A DNA stretch of 64,000 nt from Aureococcus anophagefferens (taxonomy: Eukaryota; Sar; Pelagophyceae; Pelagomonadales; Pelagomonadaceae), in contig NW_008705565.1 in assembly GCF_000186865.1 (NCBI RefSeq), positions 2,288,796 through 2,352,795 on the forward strand. Direction: 5' to 3'. The notes beneath the pieces are model-generated. The model worked only from the letters and a program-made list of their open reading frames with translations, did not search any database and was not told the DNA's origin. This document shows, in pieces, positions 28,871 to 37,349 of this stretch (positions within the stretch are counted from its first letter, which is position 1; each line of letters begins with the position of its first letter). The translations under genes were made by a program, and so were the position numbers.

Positions 28871-31633
28871 CTAGGAAGCGCAGGCCTCCGTGCTCGCGCG
28901 CATGCGCTCGAAGAGCGCCAGCGCGGCCGAGTAGATTGCTGTGTCCGCTGCGATCTCCTCCGCCACCGCCGGGTCGGCGCGCGCGACCGCGAGCGCGGCC
29001 GCCGCGCGGTCGCCGTGCTGTTCGCTGCCGTGCGTGTTCAGGTGGGCGCCCGCGAGGTCCGCCCAGGTGCCGTCGCGCAGCGGCACGCGGCAGTCGAGCA
29101 GGGCCATGGAGTCCTCCCACCGCTCGACGACGACGACGACGTCGAAGAGGTCGCCGAGCGCGGCGACGACGCGCCGGAGGTTCGCCGCGCCGGCCTCGGT
29201 CCGCGGGTCGTCGCCGCCGCCCAGCGCCGCCCGCCACCGCTGCCAGACCTTCGGGGCGCCGTCCCGGCGCCGCGCGCGCATGTCGCGCCGCGGCGCCGCG
29301 GTTCCCGCGAAGCGCGGCGCGAGCAGCAGGTTCGTGAAGCCGAAGTTGCCCCAGTACCGCGCCATCCGCGACGCGTTCGCGGCGGCGAACCAGGCCGCCG
29401 GCCGGTCGCCGCAGAGGGGGTCGTGGTCGTGGAGCGTGCAGTGGAACTGGGCCGAGACGAGGCGGGCGACGGGCTCGCGGAAATTCGTGATCCAGGCGCA
29501 GCTCGGGCCCGCGGCCGCGTGCGACAGCGCGTAGCCCCCGTTGAGCCAGCGGTTCGCGCCGGCGGCGGGATCGAGGTCCGGGCAGCGCTTCGACGCCCAG
29601 TCGAAGTTCGCGTCGTCGCAGCGCGCGAACGCGCCGACGGCGCCGAGGAACGCGGGCGCGTGCGCGTCGAGCGTCCGCTTCAACGTGTTCCCGGCGGACT
29701 TGTGCTGCGCGTGGAGCGCGACGCACGTCTTCGTCAACGGCGGCGCGACCGGTTGCGCCGCGCCGCCGCCGCAGCAGCGGCCCTCGTAGCCGAAGAGCCT
29801 CGCGTAGGCGCCGTCGGACGCGGCGACGAGCGCGCGCGTCTCGGCGTCGTGCGCGTCGCCGCAACTCCCGCGGTCGCCCGCGTGGCGCCGCTCGCGGCTC
29901 GGCGGCGGCCCGCCGGCGGGCTTTGGATGCGCCACGGCGCCGCCGCGCGCCTCGAATCTGCGGAGGCACGCGGCGAGGTCCGCGTCGACGGCCTCGAGGC
30001 GGAGCCGGCAGTCGAAGAGCGCCGCCGGATCCGCGGTCTCGAGGGCCGCCGCGCAGGCCGCGTGCTGGGCGTCATTCGCCGCGCCCGCGCAGTCCGCGAG
30101 GGGGCAGGGGCAGCCCACACCCGCGGCGATCGCCGGCCGCGCGTTCTCGCAGCCCGGCGGGTTGATGGAGGCCGCGGCTTCCGGCGCGACGACCGCCGTA
30201 TAGAGCCGCATGGACAGGAGGCCGCAGCGCGGGCCATCGCGCTCCGGCGACGCGCGCCGCAGCCAGGCGGCGAAGGCGCCGGGGCCGTCGCCGTAGACGT
30301 CGCGCCACTCCGCCGGGTCTTTCGCGCCGACGGCCAGCGCGAACCAGCCCTTGCCGTGGTCCGCCGTCTCGGGGCCCGGGAGCCCGAAATCCGCCCGGCC
30401 CGTCTTCCCCCAGGCCCGCGCCGAGACGTAGTAGTCGCAGGGCTCGCGCGAGACGCCGACGGTGAAGCTGTGCTCGCGCCGGGCCGCGGTGAGCACGGAG
30501 TGCTCGTCGACGACGTCGAACGCGTCCGTGCCTCCGAGCGCGCGCCGCAGCTCCGAGATGACGTACTCGCCGCCGGCCTTCTCGAGGTGCCAGAAGACGA
30601 GGCGCGGCGCGGTTTCCGACGCGCAGGTCCGCGCGACCTCCGGCGGATCCGCGGAGGCCTTGCAGTGTATGCACGACTTTGTCGCGAGCTTCGCGCCGCA
30701 GTGCTCGACCTTCCGCGGCAGGAACGCGTCCTTCGCCGTCAACTTCCGGAACCCGCGCACGAGGGGGTACGACGACCCCTGCGCCGCGTCGGCGCCGCGC
30801 TGGAGGTCCTCCCAGAGCGCGGCCGTGCCGCCGGACGAGCAGCACAGGTGGACCCACGCGCGCCGCGCGCAGAGCGGCTCCGCTTTTCCCCGGAAGCTCC
30901 CGCCGCCGGGCCGCTCCCGCTGGTAGAGGAGCGCGAGCGAGTTGTGGTGCGGGTGGAGTACGGCGTCCCGCAGGTCCATGGCGAAGCGCTGGGCCGCGAG
31001 GAGCTTCGCCGCGTCGCGCGTGCCGGTTTTATGGGAAGCGCCGAGCGCCGCAAAGGCTTTCCGCAGCGCGGCCGCGGCCTTAGTCGCGACGTCGCGGCTC
31101 AGGAGCACGAAGTTCTGGTCCGGCCGCACGAGGTCTTTGCCCTTGCGCTGCCACGTGCCGCCGACGAAGCCCTCGGTCTTGCCCCGGCGGACGAGCATTT
31201 TCGCGGCCCGCTGAAACGCCGCGCGGCACAGGAAGCCGTCGTCGTCGATGGCCAAGACATAGGGCCTCGTCGAGCGGCGGAGGTAGTCCTCGAGGCCGGC
31301 TAAAAAGACCTCGCCCGACCGGCAGGCCTTGCCCTCGGCCGCGAAGCCGCAGCGCGACACGTCGGCGTGAGGCGCCGCGACGACGTCGCCCGCGTCGCGC
31401 AGCTCCGCCGCCGACGCGTTCTGGACGTAGAAGGCGTAGTCGGCCATCGGCGCCAGGCCGGCGGCGTAGGTCCGACGGATCAGGGCCCGGCGCGCGGCGT
31501 GGCTCTCGTCGAAACTGCCGATGGCGAGGAAGGCGGGCGAGCCGTCGCCCTCGAGGCGGCGAGCCGTCCCGTTGTAGGCGCGCGAGCTGCCGAGCGTCGC
31601 GACGACGATCAGCAATTTCAACGCCGCCTCCAT
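28871..31633 (-). CDS. Glycosyltransferase plus two sulfotransferase domains in one chain
   Basis: A single exon of 920 aa from ATG 31633 (MEAALKLLIVVATLGSSRA, signal peptide). Domain 1 (~30-290) resembles a GT31-type galactosyltransferase: ARRALIRRTYAAGL and YVLAIDDDGFL with the metal-binding acidic triad near residue 130. Domain 2 (~340-560) has a sulfotransferase PAPS 5' loop, VFWHLEKAGG, and a 3' site, VGVSREPCDYYVS. Domain 3 (~630-915) repeats the layout with HAQHKSAGNTLKR and WITNFREPVARLVSAQ, as in carbohydrate sulfotransferases. It would be a secretory-pathway enzyme that adds and sulfates sugars. An upstream in-frame ATG (31714) would add 27 Arg/Ala-rich residues. The start is 110 bp from the divergent MYND gene. 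Confidence 0.7.
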   Translation of the reverse strand: MEAALKLLIVVATLGSSRAYNGTARRLEGDGSPAFLAIGSFDESHAARRALIRRTYAAGLAPMADYAFYVQNASAAELRDAGDVVAAPHADVSRCGFAAEGKACRSGEVFLAGLEDYLRRSTRPYVLAIDDDGFLCRAAFQRAAKMLVRRGKTEGFVGGTWQRKGKDLVRPDQNFVLLSRDVATKAAAALRKAFAALGASHKTGTRDAAKLLAAQRFAMDLRDAVLHPHHNSLALLYQRERPGGGSFRGKAEPLCARRAWVHLCCSSGGTAALWEDLQRGADAAQGSSYPLVRGFRKLTAKDAFLPRKVEHCGAKLATKSCIHCKASADPPEVARTCASETAPRLVFWHLEKAGGEYVISELRRALGGTDAFDVVDEHSVLTAARREHSFTVGVSREPCDYYVSARAWGKTGRADFGLPGPETADHGKGWFALAVGAKDPAEWRDVYGDGPGAFAAWLRRASPERDGPRCGLLSMRLYTAVVAPEAAASINPPGCENARPAIAAGVGCPCPLADCAGAANDAQHAACAAALETADPAALFDCRLRLEAVDADLAACLRRFEARGGAVAHPKPAGGPPPSRERRHAGDRGSCGDAHDAETRALVAASDGAYARLFGYEGRCCGGGAAQPVAPPLTKTCVALHAQHKSAGNTLKRTLDAHAPAFLGAVGAFARCDDANFDWASKRCPDLDPAAGANRWLNGGYALSHAAAGPSCAWITNFREPVARLVSAQFHCTLHDHDPLCGDRPAAWFAAANASRMARYWGNFGFTNLLLAPRFAGTAAPRRDMRARRRDGAPKVWQRWRAALGGGDDPRTEAGAANLRRVVAALGDLFDVVVVVERWEDSMALLDCRVPLRDGTWADLAGAHLNTHGSEQHGDRAAAALAVARADPAVAEEIAADTAIYSAALALFERMRASTEACAS

Positions 31634-31743
31634 AGCCTCGGCGGCGCCTTGCCCCCCCGCGGACGCCCTTGACCGCAAAGCGTCCACAAGAGTTTTGAGC
31701 GAGCGTCCCCTCATCGTCTCGCCGTCTCCTCGTCACGCGTGAG

Positions 31744-32844
31744 ATGGACCCCGCCCTAGAGAAAAAGAAGCGAGAGTACGAGGCCCAGAAAGCGCGGACC
31801 AAGGAACTCCTAGCCCTCAAAACATGCACAATCTGTGGTGAGCTCTCTAAGCTCCGATGTCCGTGCAAAACGACCGCCTACTGCTCTGTGGCCTGTCAAA
31901 AGGTCGACTGGCGCGAGCGGGGCCATCGGAAGGTGTGCAAGCAGATTCGGGCCCCGGCGCCGACGCCCCCGTCGTCACCGCCGAAGCAGGTCTTCTACGG
32001 CCCCGCGCCGCGGTCGCACGCCGACGAGGTTCGCGCCCGCATCGCCGCGGAGCACGAGGCCGCCCGCGCGCGGCGCGAGGCGAACCCGGAGCACGAGCCG
32101 ACGTCGGCGCGATTCGGGGCGCGGTGTCCGATCTGCTACGAAGACTGGGATGTGAATATCCCGAGAACGTCGCTTATGTTCTGTTGTTGCCGGCGGATAT
32201 GTACGTCGTGTCATGAGCAGCTAGTAAAAAAACCATGTGCTCTCTGTGGCGCGCCCTGGCCAATTTCTGTCAAAGAGTGTCTGGTTCGGCTCCTTCGCCA
32301 TGTTGACAACGATGTTCCAGAAGCGCTGCATAAGCTGGCAGGTGCATACCTCCATGGCAAACTCGGTCTCAAGAAGTCCGGGAAGAAGGCCGTGAGGCTC
32401 TACCAGCGCGCGTCCGACGCTGGAGTGGTCGAGGCGATGTTGGATCTGGGACGCTTGTACGACAAAGGCGACGGTAATGAACGGCCGGTCAGACTGGACA
32501 GGACGAAAGCGTTGGAGTTGTTTCGGATGGCCGCGGACACTGGGAGCTCGAGCGGGCAGTACTTTCTTGCTCTTTGCCTCATGACCCGTGGACTTGATGA
32601 TCAAGAAACGGATGAAGCAGAAAGGAAGGAGTCATTCCGATTCATGAAGCTCAGCGCAGAGCAAGGCAAGATGGCCGCCCACCTGCTTCTCGCCCGAATG
32701 TACCTTACCGGCTTCGGCGTGGACAAAGACTTGGTAGAAGCGCGACGCTTGTGCGAACTCGCGGCCGCCCGCGCGCCCAATTTACCCGATGACTGGGATG
32801 AAAAGGTCCGTGAGCTGCGCGACAAAATCGCCGCCGAGATGTAG
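31744..32844 (+). CDS. MYND finger / RING-like / Sel1-repeat protein
   Basis: A 366-aa single-exon protein. MYND zinc finger at residues ~28-65: CTICGELSKLRCPCKTTAYC, then CQKVDWRERGHRKVC. A RING-like finger at ~126-171: CPICYEDW, CCCRRICTSCHEQL, CALCGAPWP. Four Sel1 (TPR-like) repeats follow at ~185-345, for example AVRLYQRASDAGVVEAMLDLGRLYDKGDG and ARRLCELAA. Such proteins act as adaptors, and the RING suggests ubiquitin ligase activity (inference). The base composition changes inside the gene: GC-rich to about 32130, then clearly lower GC through the RING and Sel1 part. Confidence 0.85.
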   Translation: MDPALEKKKREYEAQKARTKELLALKTCTICGELSKLRCPCKTTAYCSVACQKVDWRERGHRKVCKQIRAPAPTPPSSPPKQVFYGPAPRSHADEVRARIAAEHEAARARREANPEHEPTSARFGARCPICYEDWDVNIPRTSLMFCCCRRICTSCHEQLVKKPCALCGAPWPISVKECLVRLLRHVDNDVPEALHKLAGAYLHGKLGLKKSGKKAVRLYQRASDAGVVEAMLDLGRLYDKGDGNERPVRLDRTKALELFRMAADTGSSSGQYFLALCLMTRGLDDQETDEAERKESFRFMKLSAEQGKMAAHLLLARMYLTGFGVDKDLVEARRLCELAAARAPNLPDDWDEKVRELRDKIAAEM

Positions 32845-32966
32845 GCGCGTGATAATCGCGTTCGATGGCTTCCATGACAGTATCCGCCGCCGGCTGCGGC
32901 CCGGCCGGGTGATCCGAGCCTGCGACGGGTCATATGACCGCCCCGACCGTTAAACCCCGACCCCCC

Positions 32967-35962
32967 TTACGTCGCGCAGACCCAGGTGCAGTCGTCGTTG
33001 CGGCCGAAGTCCGGGTCCGCGGTCGCGCGCGTGAGCTCGTCGCCGCGTCTGACGTCGCGCGTCGCGTGGAGCACGAGGAGGTCGCCGAGGACCGTGGGCA
33101 CGGTCGTCGCGTCGTCGTCGGCGTTGAGGAAGGCGGCGACGACGAAGAGCGCTGCGCCCTGGAAGGCCCGCGCGCGGACGTCGTCGCCGGGCGCGTCGTC
33201 CGCGAGGCGGAGCGCGAGCGCGTGGCGCCGCACCTGGGCAGCAAAAGGGTGATTCAACGTCGCTTCAACGTGAGTGTTCCGCGCGCGCGCGTTCCGACAA
33301 AAGCATCCACGCTGCGAGACCGTCCCGAGAGATGATCGCTCGTCCAAAATTCAGCCGAAACGAGTGGAAAACGGCCGAGATAGGAGCCTTTGAAGTTGGG
33401 AATGTCGCTCTCTTGTGCTGCCCTGCGCCGCACCAACGCGCGGAGCTCGTCGAGGCCGGGGTCGCCGCGGGCCTCGCCCTCCCGGACTTCCGCGTCGTCG
33501 TAGCGCAGCAGCTCGTCGCGGGGCACCTCGTGGTCCGCCGCGAGCGCCGCGAGCCGCGCGGCGACGAGGGGGCGCCCGGGCAGCGCGTAGGCCAGGCTCG
33601 CGGCGACGTCGTCGACGGCCGCGCCGTGCGTCTCGCCCGTCGCCGGGTCGTGGACGAGGCCGCCGGCGCCGGCGTCGCGCGGCCGGCTGAAGGCGACCGC
33701 GCGCTCGACGAGGACGACGTCGCCCGCGCGGAAGTCGCGCGCCGCGAACGCGCCGCGGCGGCCGCGGCGCGCGGCGACGTCGACGCCCTTGAGGAACGGC
33801 GCGACGGGCGCCGTCGCGTCGGCGACGGCCCGCTCCGGCGCGAGCCCCGCCGCCGCCGCGGAGGCCTCCGCGGCGACGACCGCGGCCGCGACGGCGCCGA
33901 GGTCGAAGGCGCCGCCGTCGTTGCGCGCGCGCGCCTCGACCTCGGCGACCCGGGCCGCGTAGCGGCCCGGCGCGGAGAGCGCGAGCCCCCGGAGGAGCGC
34001 TAACGCGGCGCCGTGGCGCAGGGCCCCCGTGAGCGCCAGGGCCTTGCGGTACGTCGCCTTCTCGTGGCCCGGCCTCAGCCGGAGCGCGGCGTCGCAGTCG
34101 TCGGACGCCGCGCGGTAGCGGCCCAGCGCGACGCGGCAGGCCGCGCGGTTCGCGAGGAGCGCGAGCTCCAGCGCCGCGTCGTCCGCGTCGACGTCGACGG
34201 GGATGCCGCCGCGCGCCGCGCCCGCGGCGACGGCGCCGCGCGCGCGCGCGCGCCGCGCGGCGTCCAACTCGAGCGCGGCGCCGTAGCAGTCCGCCGCGCG
34301 GCCGTAGCGCCGCCGCCGGTAGTGGTCGTTGCCCCGCGCCTTGAGCGCCTCCGGGTCGAAGAGCTCGTCGTCGCCGTCGCCGGGCTTGTGGACGACGACG
34401 AGGTTGTGCGGGTCGTCGACGCGGACGGTCAGCGTGCCCGCCTGTGTGGAAATCAAATCTTCAACCCGACTTCAATGTGCGCGTAATTGAACGAATTGCG
34501 CCGGAATCTTCGGCTGAGCTTCGAGAACTCGTCGAGAGCAATCGACTCGTCCAAAAGTCAGCCAAATCGACTTCGATTTGATCGAGCTAGAGAGTTCTGA
34601 AGTTTGGTGGGGACCCAAACCAGTGGTTGATTTCCACACAGGTGCCCGCGTTGCTGAGCTTGAGGTAGGGCTCCTTGACGGCGAGGCGCGTGCCCTTGGG
34701 GAAGTGGGCCTGCGCCTCCCGCAGGGAGACGTCGGGCGCCAGCGCGTTGTAGAGCGTCAGCGGCACGCAGTCGCCGCGGTCGTCCTCGACCTGGGCCGCG
34801 AACGGTCGCGAACGTCCCAAGGGCGCCTCTCTCGGCCGCGTGCCGCTCGTTTCGGCCGACGTTTGGACGAGCGATCATCTCGAAGCCTGGATGCTTTTCC
34901 CGGAACGCGCGCGCGCGGACCACGCACGTTGAAGCGACACCCTGTTCCCGCCCCGCGGTCGACGACGGCGATCGTCGCGGTCGACTTCGCGGCGTCCGTG
35001 ATCGTCNNNNNNNNNNNNNNNNNNNNNNNNNNNNNNNNNNNNNNNNNNNNNNNNNNGCTCGGCGCAGCTCCGCTTCCGCGCGAGCGCGTCGCGCGTCGAC
35101 GTCCGCAGGACGTCGCGGCCGTCGCCCGCGCCGCGGCCGTGCCTGGGCGGGAAATGAGAGATTCAACGTCGCTTCAACGTGAGTGTTCCGCGCGCGCGCG
35201 TTCCGAAACAAACATCCACGCTTCGAGACCGTTCCGAGCGATGATCGCTCGTCCAAAAGTCGGCCGAAACGAGCGGAATGCGGCCGAGAGAGGAGCCTTT
35301 GAAGTTGGGAATTTCGCACTCTTTTCCTGCCCTGGGCCGTGCCGCTGGAGCGTCTCGAGGTAGGCCTGGAACTCTTGCAGCGTGGCGTCGCGCGACAGGC
35401 GCACGCCGCCGCGCAGGATGCGCGCGACGGTGACGGCCGTGTCGCGCTTCACCGCCGCGTCGCAGCTCCCGTCGTCGCCGCACGCCATCGCGACGCGCAT
35501 CGCGGCCTGGAGCAGCGGCGTGCGCTGGTCCGGCGGGCGCTTCGACGCCTGGACCTTGACCTCCGTCGCGTCCTGGCGCACCATGGCGTCGACGAAGCGC
35601 GTCACGAGCACCTGCTCCTGGAGCGCCGCGACCTTAGCCTCGTCGAGGCCCTCGGGCTTCTTCGCGCCGTCCTCCCCCTCCGCCGGCGCGTCCTTGTCGC
35701 GGCAGGCGCGCCGGTGCACGCGCCAGTGGCCCCGCTGGCACTCCGTCGAACAGTAAGCAACGCGCTTGCAGGCGAGGCAGTAGGCGCTGGCGCTGGCGCC
35801 GCAGGCCTCGCACCGCGGCTCGAGGGCCGCGGCGTCCAGCGTGCGCTTCGCGCCGTCCTCGAGCGAGACGACGACGCGATCGGCGCCGTCGCTGGCGACG
35901 ACGCGGCCGTCGAGGTCGTCGTGCTGGACGCGCACGCCGACGCGGACCTTGCTGGCGGCCAT
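32967..35962 (-). CDS. MYND-TPR-SET protein, five exons, four introners, spans assembly gap
   Basis: Exons: 35962-35343, 35142-34964 (contains the 50-N gap), 34790-34650, 34441-33434, 33233-32967. Exon 1 encodes a MYND finger (CEACGASASAYCLACKRVAYC, then CQRGHWRVHRRAC). Exons 2-3 contain IAVVEDDRGDCVPLTLYN and KGTRLAVKEPYLKLSN, typical of fungal and algal TPR-SET proteins. Exon 4 has TPRs (ALKARGNDHYRRRRYGRAADCY, LLANRAACRVALGRYRAA) and the SET start (GRRGAFAARDFRAGDVVLVERA); exon 5 the SET end (VLGDLLVLHATRDVRRGDEL). The usual NHSCxPN is FLNADDDATTV, so methyltransferase activity is uncertain. All four introns are introners (35342-35143 GC donor, 34963-34791, 34649-34442 GC donor, 33433-33234 GT donor). 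With exactly 50 N exon 2 is out of frame, so the real gap length differs. Confidence 0.75.
33234..33425 (-). mobile_element. Introner, family A, copy A2 (192 bp)
   Basis: Plus-strand ends ctgggcagcaaaagggtg and ctcttgtgctgccctg; perfect 8-bp duplication cgccgcac (33226-33233, 33426-33433). In the minus-strand gene the duplication is gtgcggcg, giving GT-AG intron 33433-33234, phase 0; splicing gives RALVRRHALAL. The interior is inverted relative to A1. Confidence 0.95.
34442..34641 (-). mobile_element. Introner, family B, copy B5 (200 bp), GC donor
   Basis: Ends ctgtgtggaaatcaa and ttgatttccacacag; perfect duplication gtgcccgc (34434-34441, 34642-34649), which reads gcgggcac in the gene. The intron is 34649-34442 with a GC donor, phase 0, restoring KLSNAGTLTVRVDD. 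On the opposite strand the same duplication would have offered GT. Confidence 0.93.
34791..34955 (-). mobile_element. Introner, family A, copy A3 (about 165 bp), diverged
   Basis: The interior aligns with A1 in the same orientation relative to the gene (cgcttcaacgtgcg, gcgcgcgcgttcc, tggacgagcgatcatct on the reverse strand), but the copy is shorter and the ends are eroded. The acceptor cgcggcccag is intact. The duplication is only partly preserved: gtcgagga at 34790-34783 against gtcgaccg at 34963-34956. The intron is about 34963-34791, GT donor, phase 0. Confidence 0.75.
35007..35056. other. Assembly gap (50 N)
   Basis: Fifty N in exon 2 of the MYND-TPR-SET gene. Flanking codons on the two sides are not in register with a 50-base gap, so the length is a placeholder. 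Confidence 0.99.
35143..35334 (-). mobile_element. Introner, family A, copy A4 (192 bp), GC donor
   Basis: Plus-strand ends ctgggcgggaaatgagag and actcttttcctgccctg; perfect duplication ggccgtgc (35135-35142, 35335-35342), reading gcacggcc in the gene. The intron 35342-35143 has a GC donor, phase 2; splicing gives ETLQRHGRGAGDG. The ends carry GGGCRGGAAA rather than GGGCAGCAAA, a minor variant. Confidence 0.94.
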
Positions 35963-36065
35963 GCTGTCCACCACGGACAACCAGGACGATGGAGTCGTCA
36001 ACATGCTGCAGAGAAAGGCTGCCCACAGTCAGGGCATGGGCGCCGGGCCGTAGGCTCCGCGTCCG

Positions 36066-37094
36066 ATGCCGGTCGTCGAGCAGCCGGCGGCGCAGGCGGC
36101 CGTCGCCGTCGACGGCAAGGGCGACGCCGAGCCCGCGGCGCGCTGCTGCCCGCGCGCGGAGCGCGACGCGGAGACGGGCGACGCCATCTACTACCCCATG
36201 TGCGGCGGCCGCGTGCCGGCGCGGCGCTACCAGTGCGGCATCGCGGTCTGCGGGCCCGGCGGCTGCGCGCTGTGCTGCGCGTCGCTCTGCCTGCGGTCCG
36301 TCGTCGGCGCCGCCGCCGCTTCCGCGCTGTCCGGGGTCGGCTGCGCCATGGCGCCCCTCGGCCTCGGCCTCGTCTTCGCGTCGAACGCCGAGGTCCGGCG
36401 CTGGCGCGAGGCGGACGGCGACGACCGCGTCATCCTCCAGGCGACGCACGACTACCTGGACCGGCCGAGCCGGTGGACGCACGCGCCCGGCGGGCCCGCG
36501 CCGGCGCTGATCCGGGCCTGCCGCGCGGAGGCCGTCTGGGCCGCCTTCGTCGCGGACCTGCACGCCCGCGTCGCGCGGGTCCACCGCTACACGCGCTGGC
36601 GCCTGCCGCTCGTCTGCGCGCCGGCGCTCGGTGTCGTCGGATTGATCCTGCTGCCGCCGTCGCCCTTCGTCGTCCTCTACGTGCTCGCGCTGCTCGCGCT
36701 GGGCTGCGCGGGCATCTACGTCGCCCTCGAGATCAGCGCGGCGCAGCGGCGGTCCCTCGTCGACGCCTGGCACGGCCGCTTCGAGGCCGCGGGGATCCAC
36801 GTCTTCCTCAAGCAGCACGACGTCGGCCGGGGCCGCCAGGCGCTGACGCACCAGTGGATCGAGCTCAACCGCCTCGGGACGCTGTCCCACAGCGCGGGCC
36901 GCGTCGTCCACTCGCCCCACCTCGACGGCGGCGCGGTGGAGGCGGTCCCCGCGGGCGACGACGCGCCGGCCGCGGCGCACCACGTGCCCTTCGCCCACGC
37001 GCGCGTCGTCGCCGACGCGGGCCGCCGCGCGCCGTCGGCGAGGGTCCACCCGGGCGACGCGCGCTACTACGTCGACGAAGAGTCGGGGGCGTAA
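36066..37094 (+). CDS. Cys-rich multi-pass membrane protein, unknown
   Basis: A 342-aa single-exon protein. The N-terminal ~80 residues have many Cys (CCPRAERD, MCGGRVPARRYQCG, CGPGGCALCCASLC), which could bind metal or be acylated. Hydrophobic segments occur at ~77-103, and as a pair near residues 178-221 (LPLVCAPALGVVGLILL, FVVLYVLALLALGCAGIYV). After them comes a soluble tail with RRSLVDAWHGRFEAAGIHV. I do not recognise the family. The start is 103 bp from the divergent MYND-TPR-SET gene. Confidence 0.55.
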   Translation: MPVVEQPAAQAAVAVDGKGDAEPAARCCPRAERDAETGDAIYYPMCGGRVPARRYQCGIAVCGPGGCALCCASLCLRSVVGAAAASALSGVGCAMAPLGLGLVFASNAEVRRWREADGDDRVILQATHDYLDRPSRWTHAPGGPAPALIRACRAEAVWAAFVADLHARVARVHRYTRWRLPLVCAPALGVVGLILLPPSPFVVLYVLALLALGCAGIYVALEISAAQRRSLVDAWHGRFEAAGIHVFLKQHDVGRGRQALTHQWIELNRLGTLSHSAGRVVHSPHLDGGAVEAVPAGDDAPAAAHHVPFAHARVVADAGRRAPSARVHPGDARYYVDEESGA

Positions 37095-37155
37095 CGGCAC
37101 CTTGGCGGACATTCGTTTTGCTGCATCCTTACGCATCGTTGAAGGCGAGCGCTTG

Positions 37156-37345
37156 TGTCTTCTCGAGCTCCCGAAGGAACCCTTCTCGTCAGCTCGCGTT
37201 CTTCTCGAGCTTCCGAAGGAACACCCTTCTCGTCAGCTCGCGTTCTTCTCGAGAGCTTCGAAGGAACACCCTTCTCTCGCCGCGCCGCAGCTCGCGTTCT
37301 TCTCGAGCGCTTCGAAGGAACACCCTTCTCGCCGCGCCGCAGCTC
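37156..37345. repeat. Degenerate 42-54 bp tandem repeats in a promoter
   Basis: Four units beginning near g(t)tcttctcgagc start at 37156, 37198, 37242 and 37296. Each continues with ttcgaaggaacacccttctcg and ends in agctcgc or agctcc; the last two have gained a ccgcgccgc block. The array stops five bases before the ATG at 37350, so it forms the 5' leader or core promoter of that gene. Confidence 0.9.
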
Positions 37346-37349
37346 CAGC

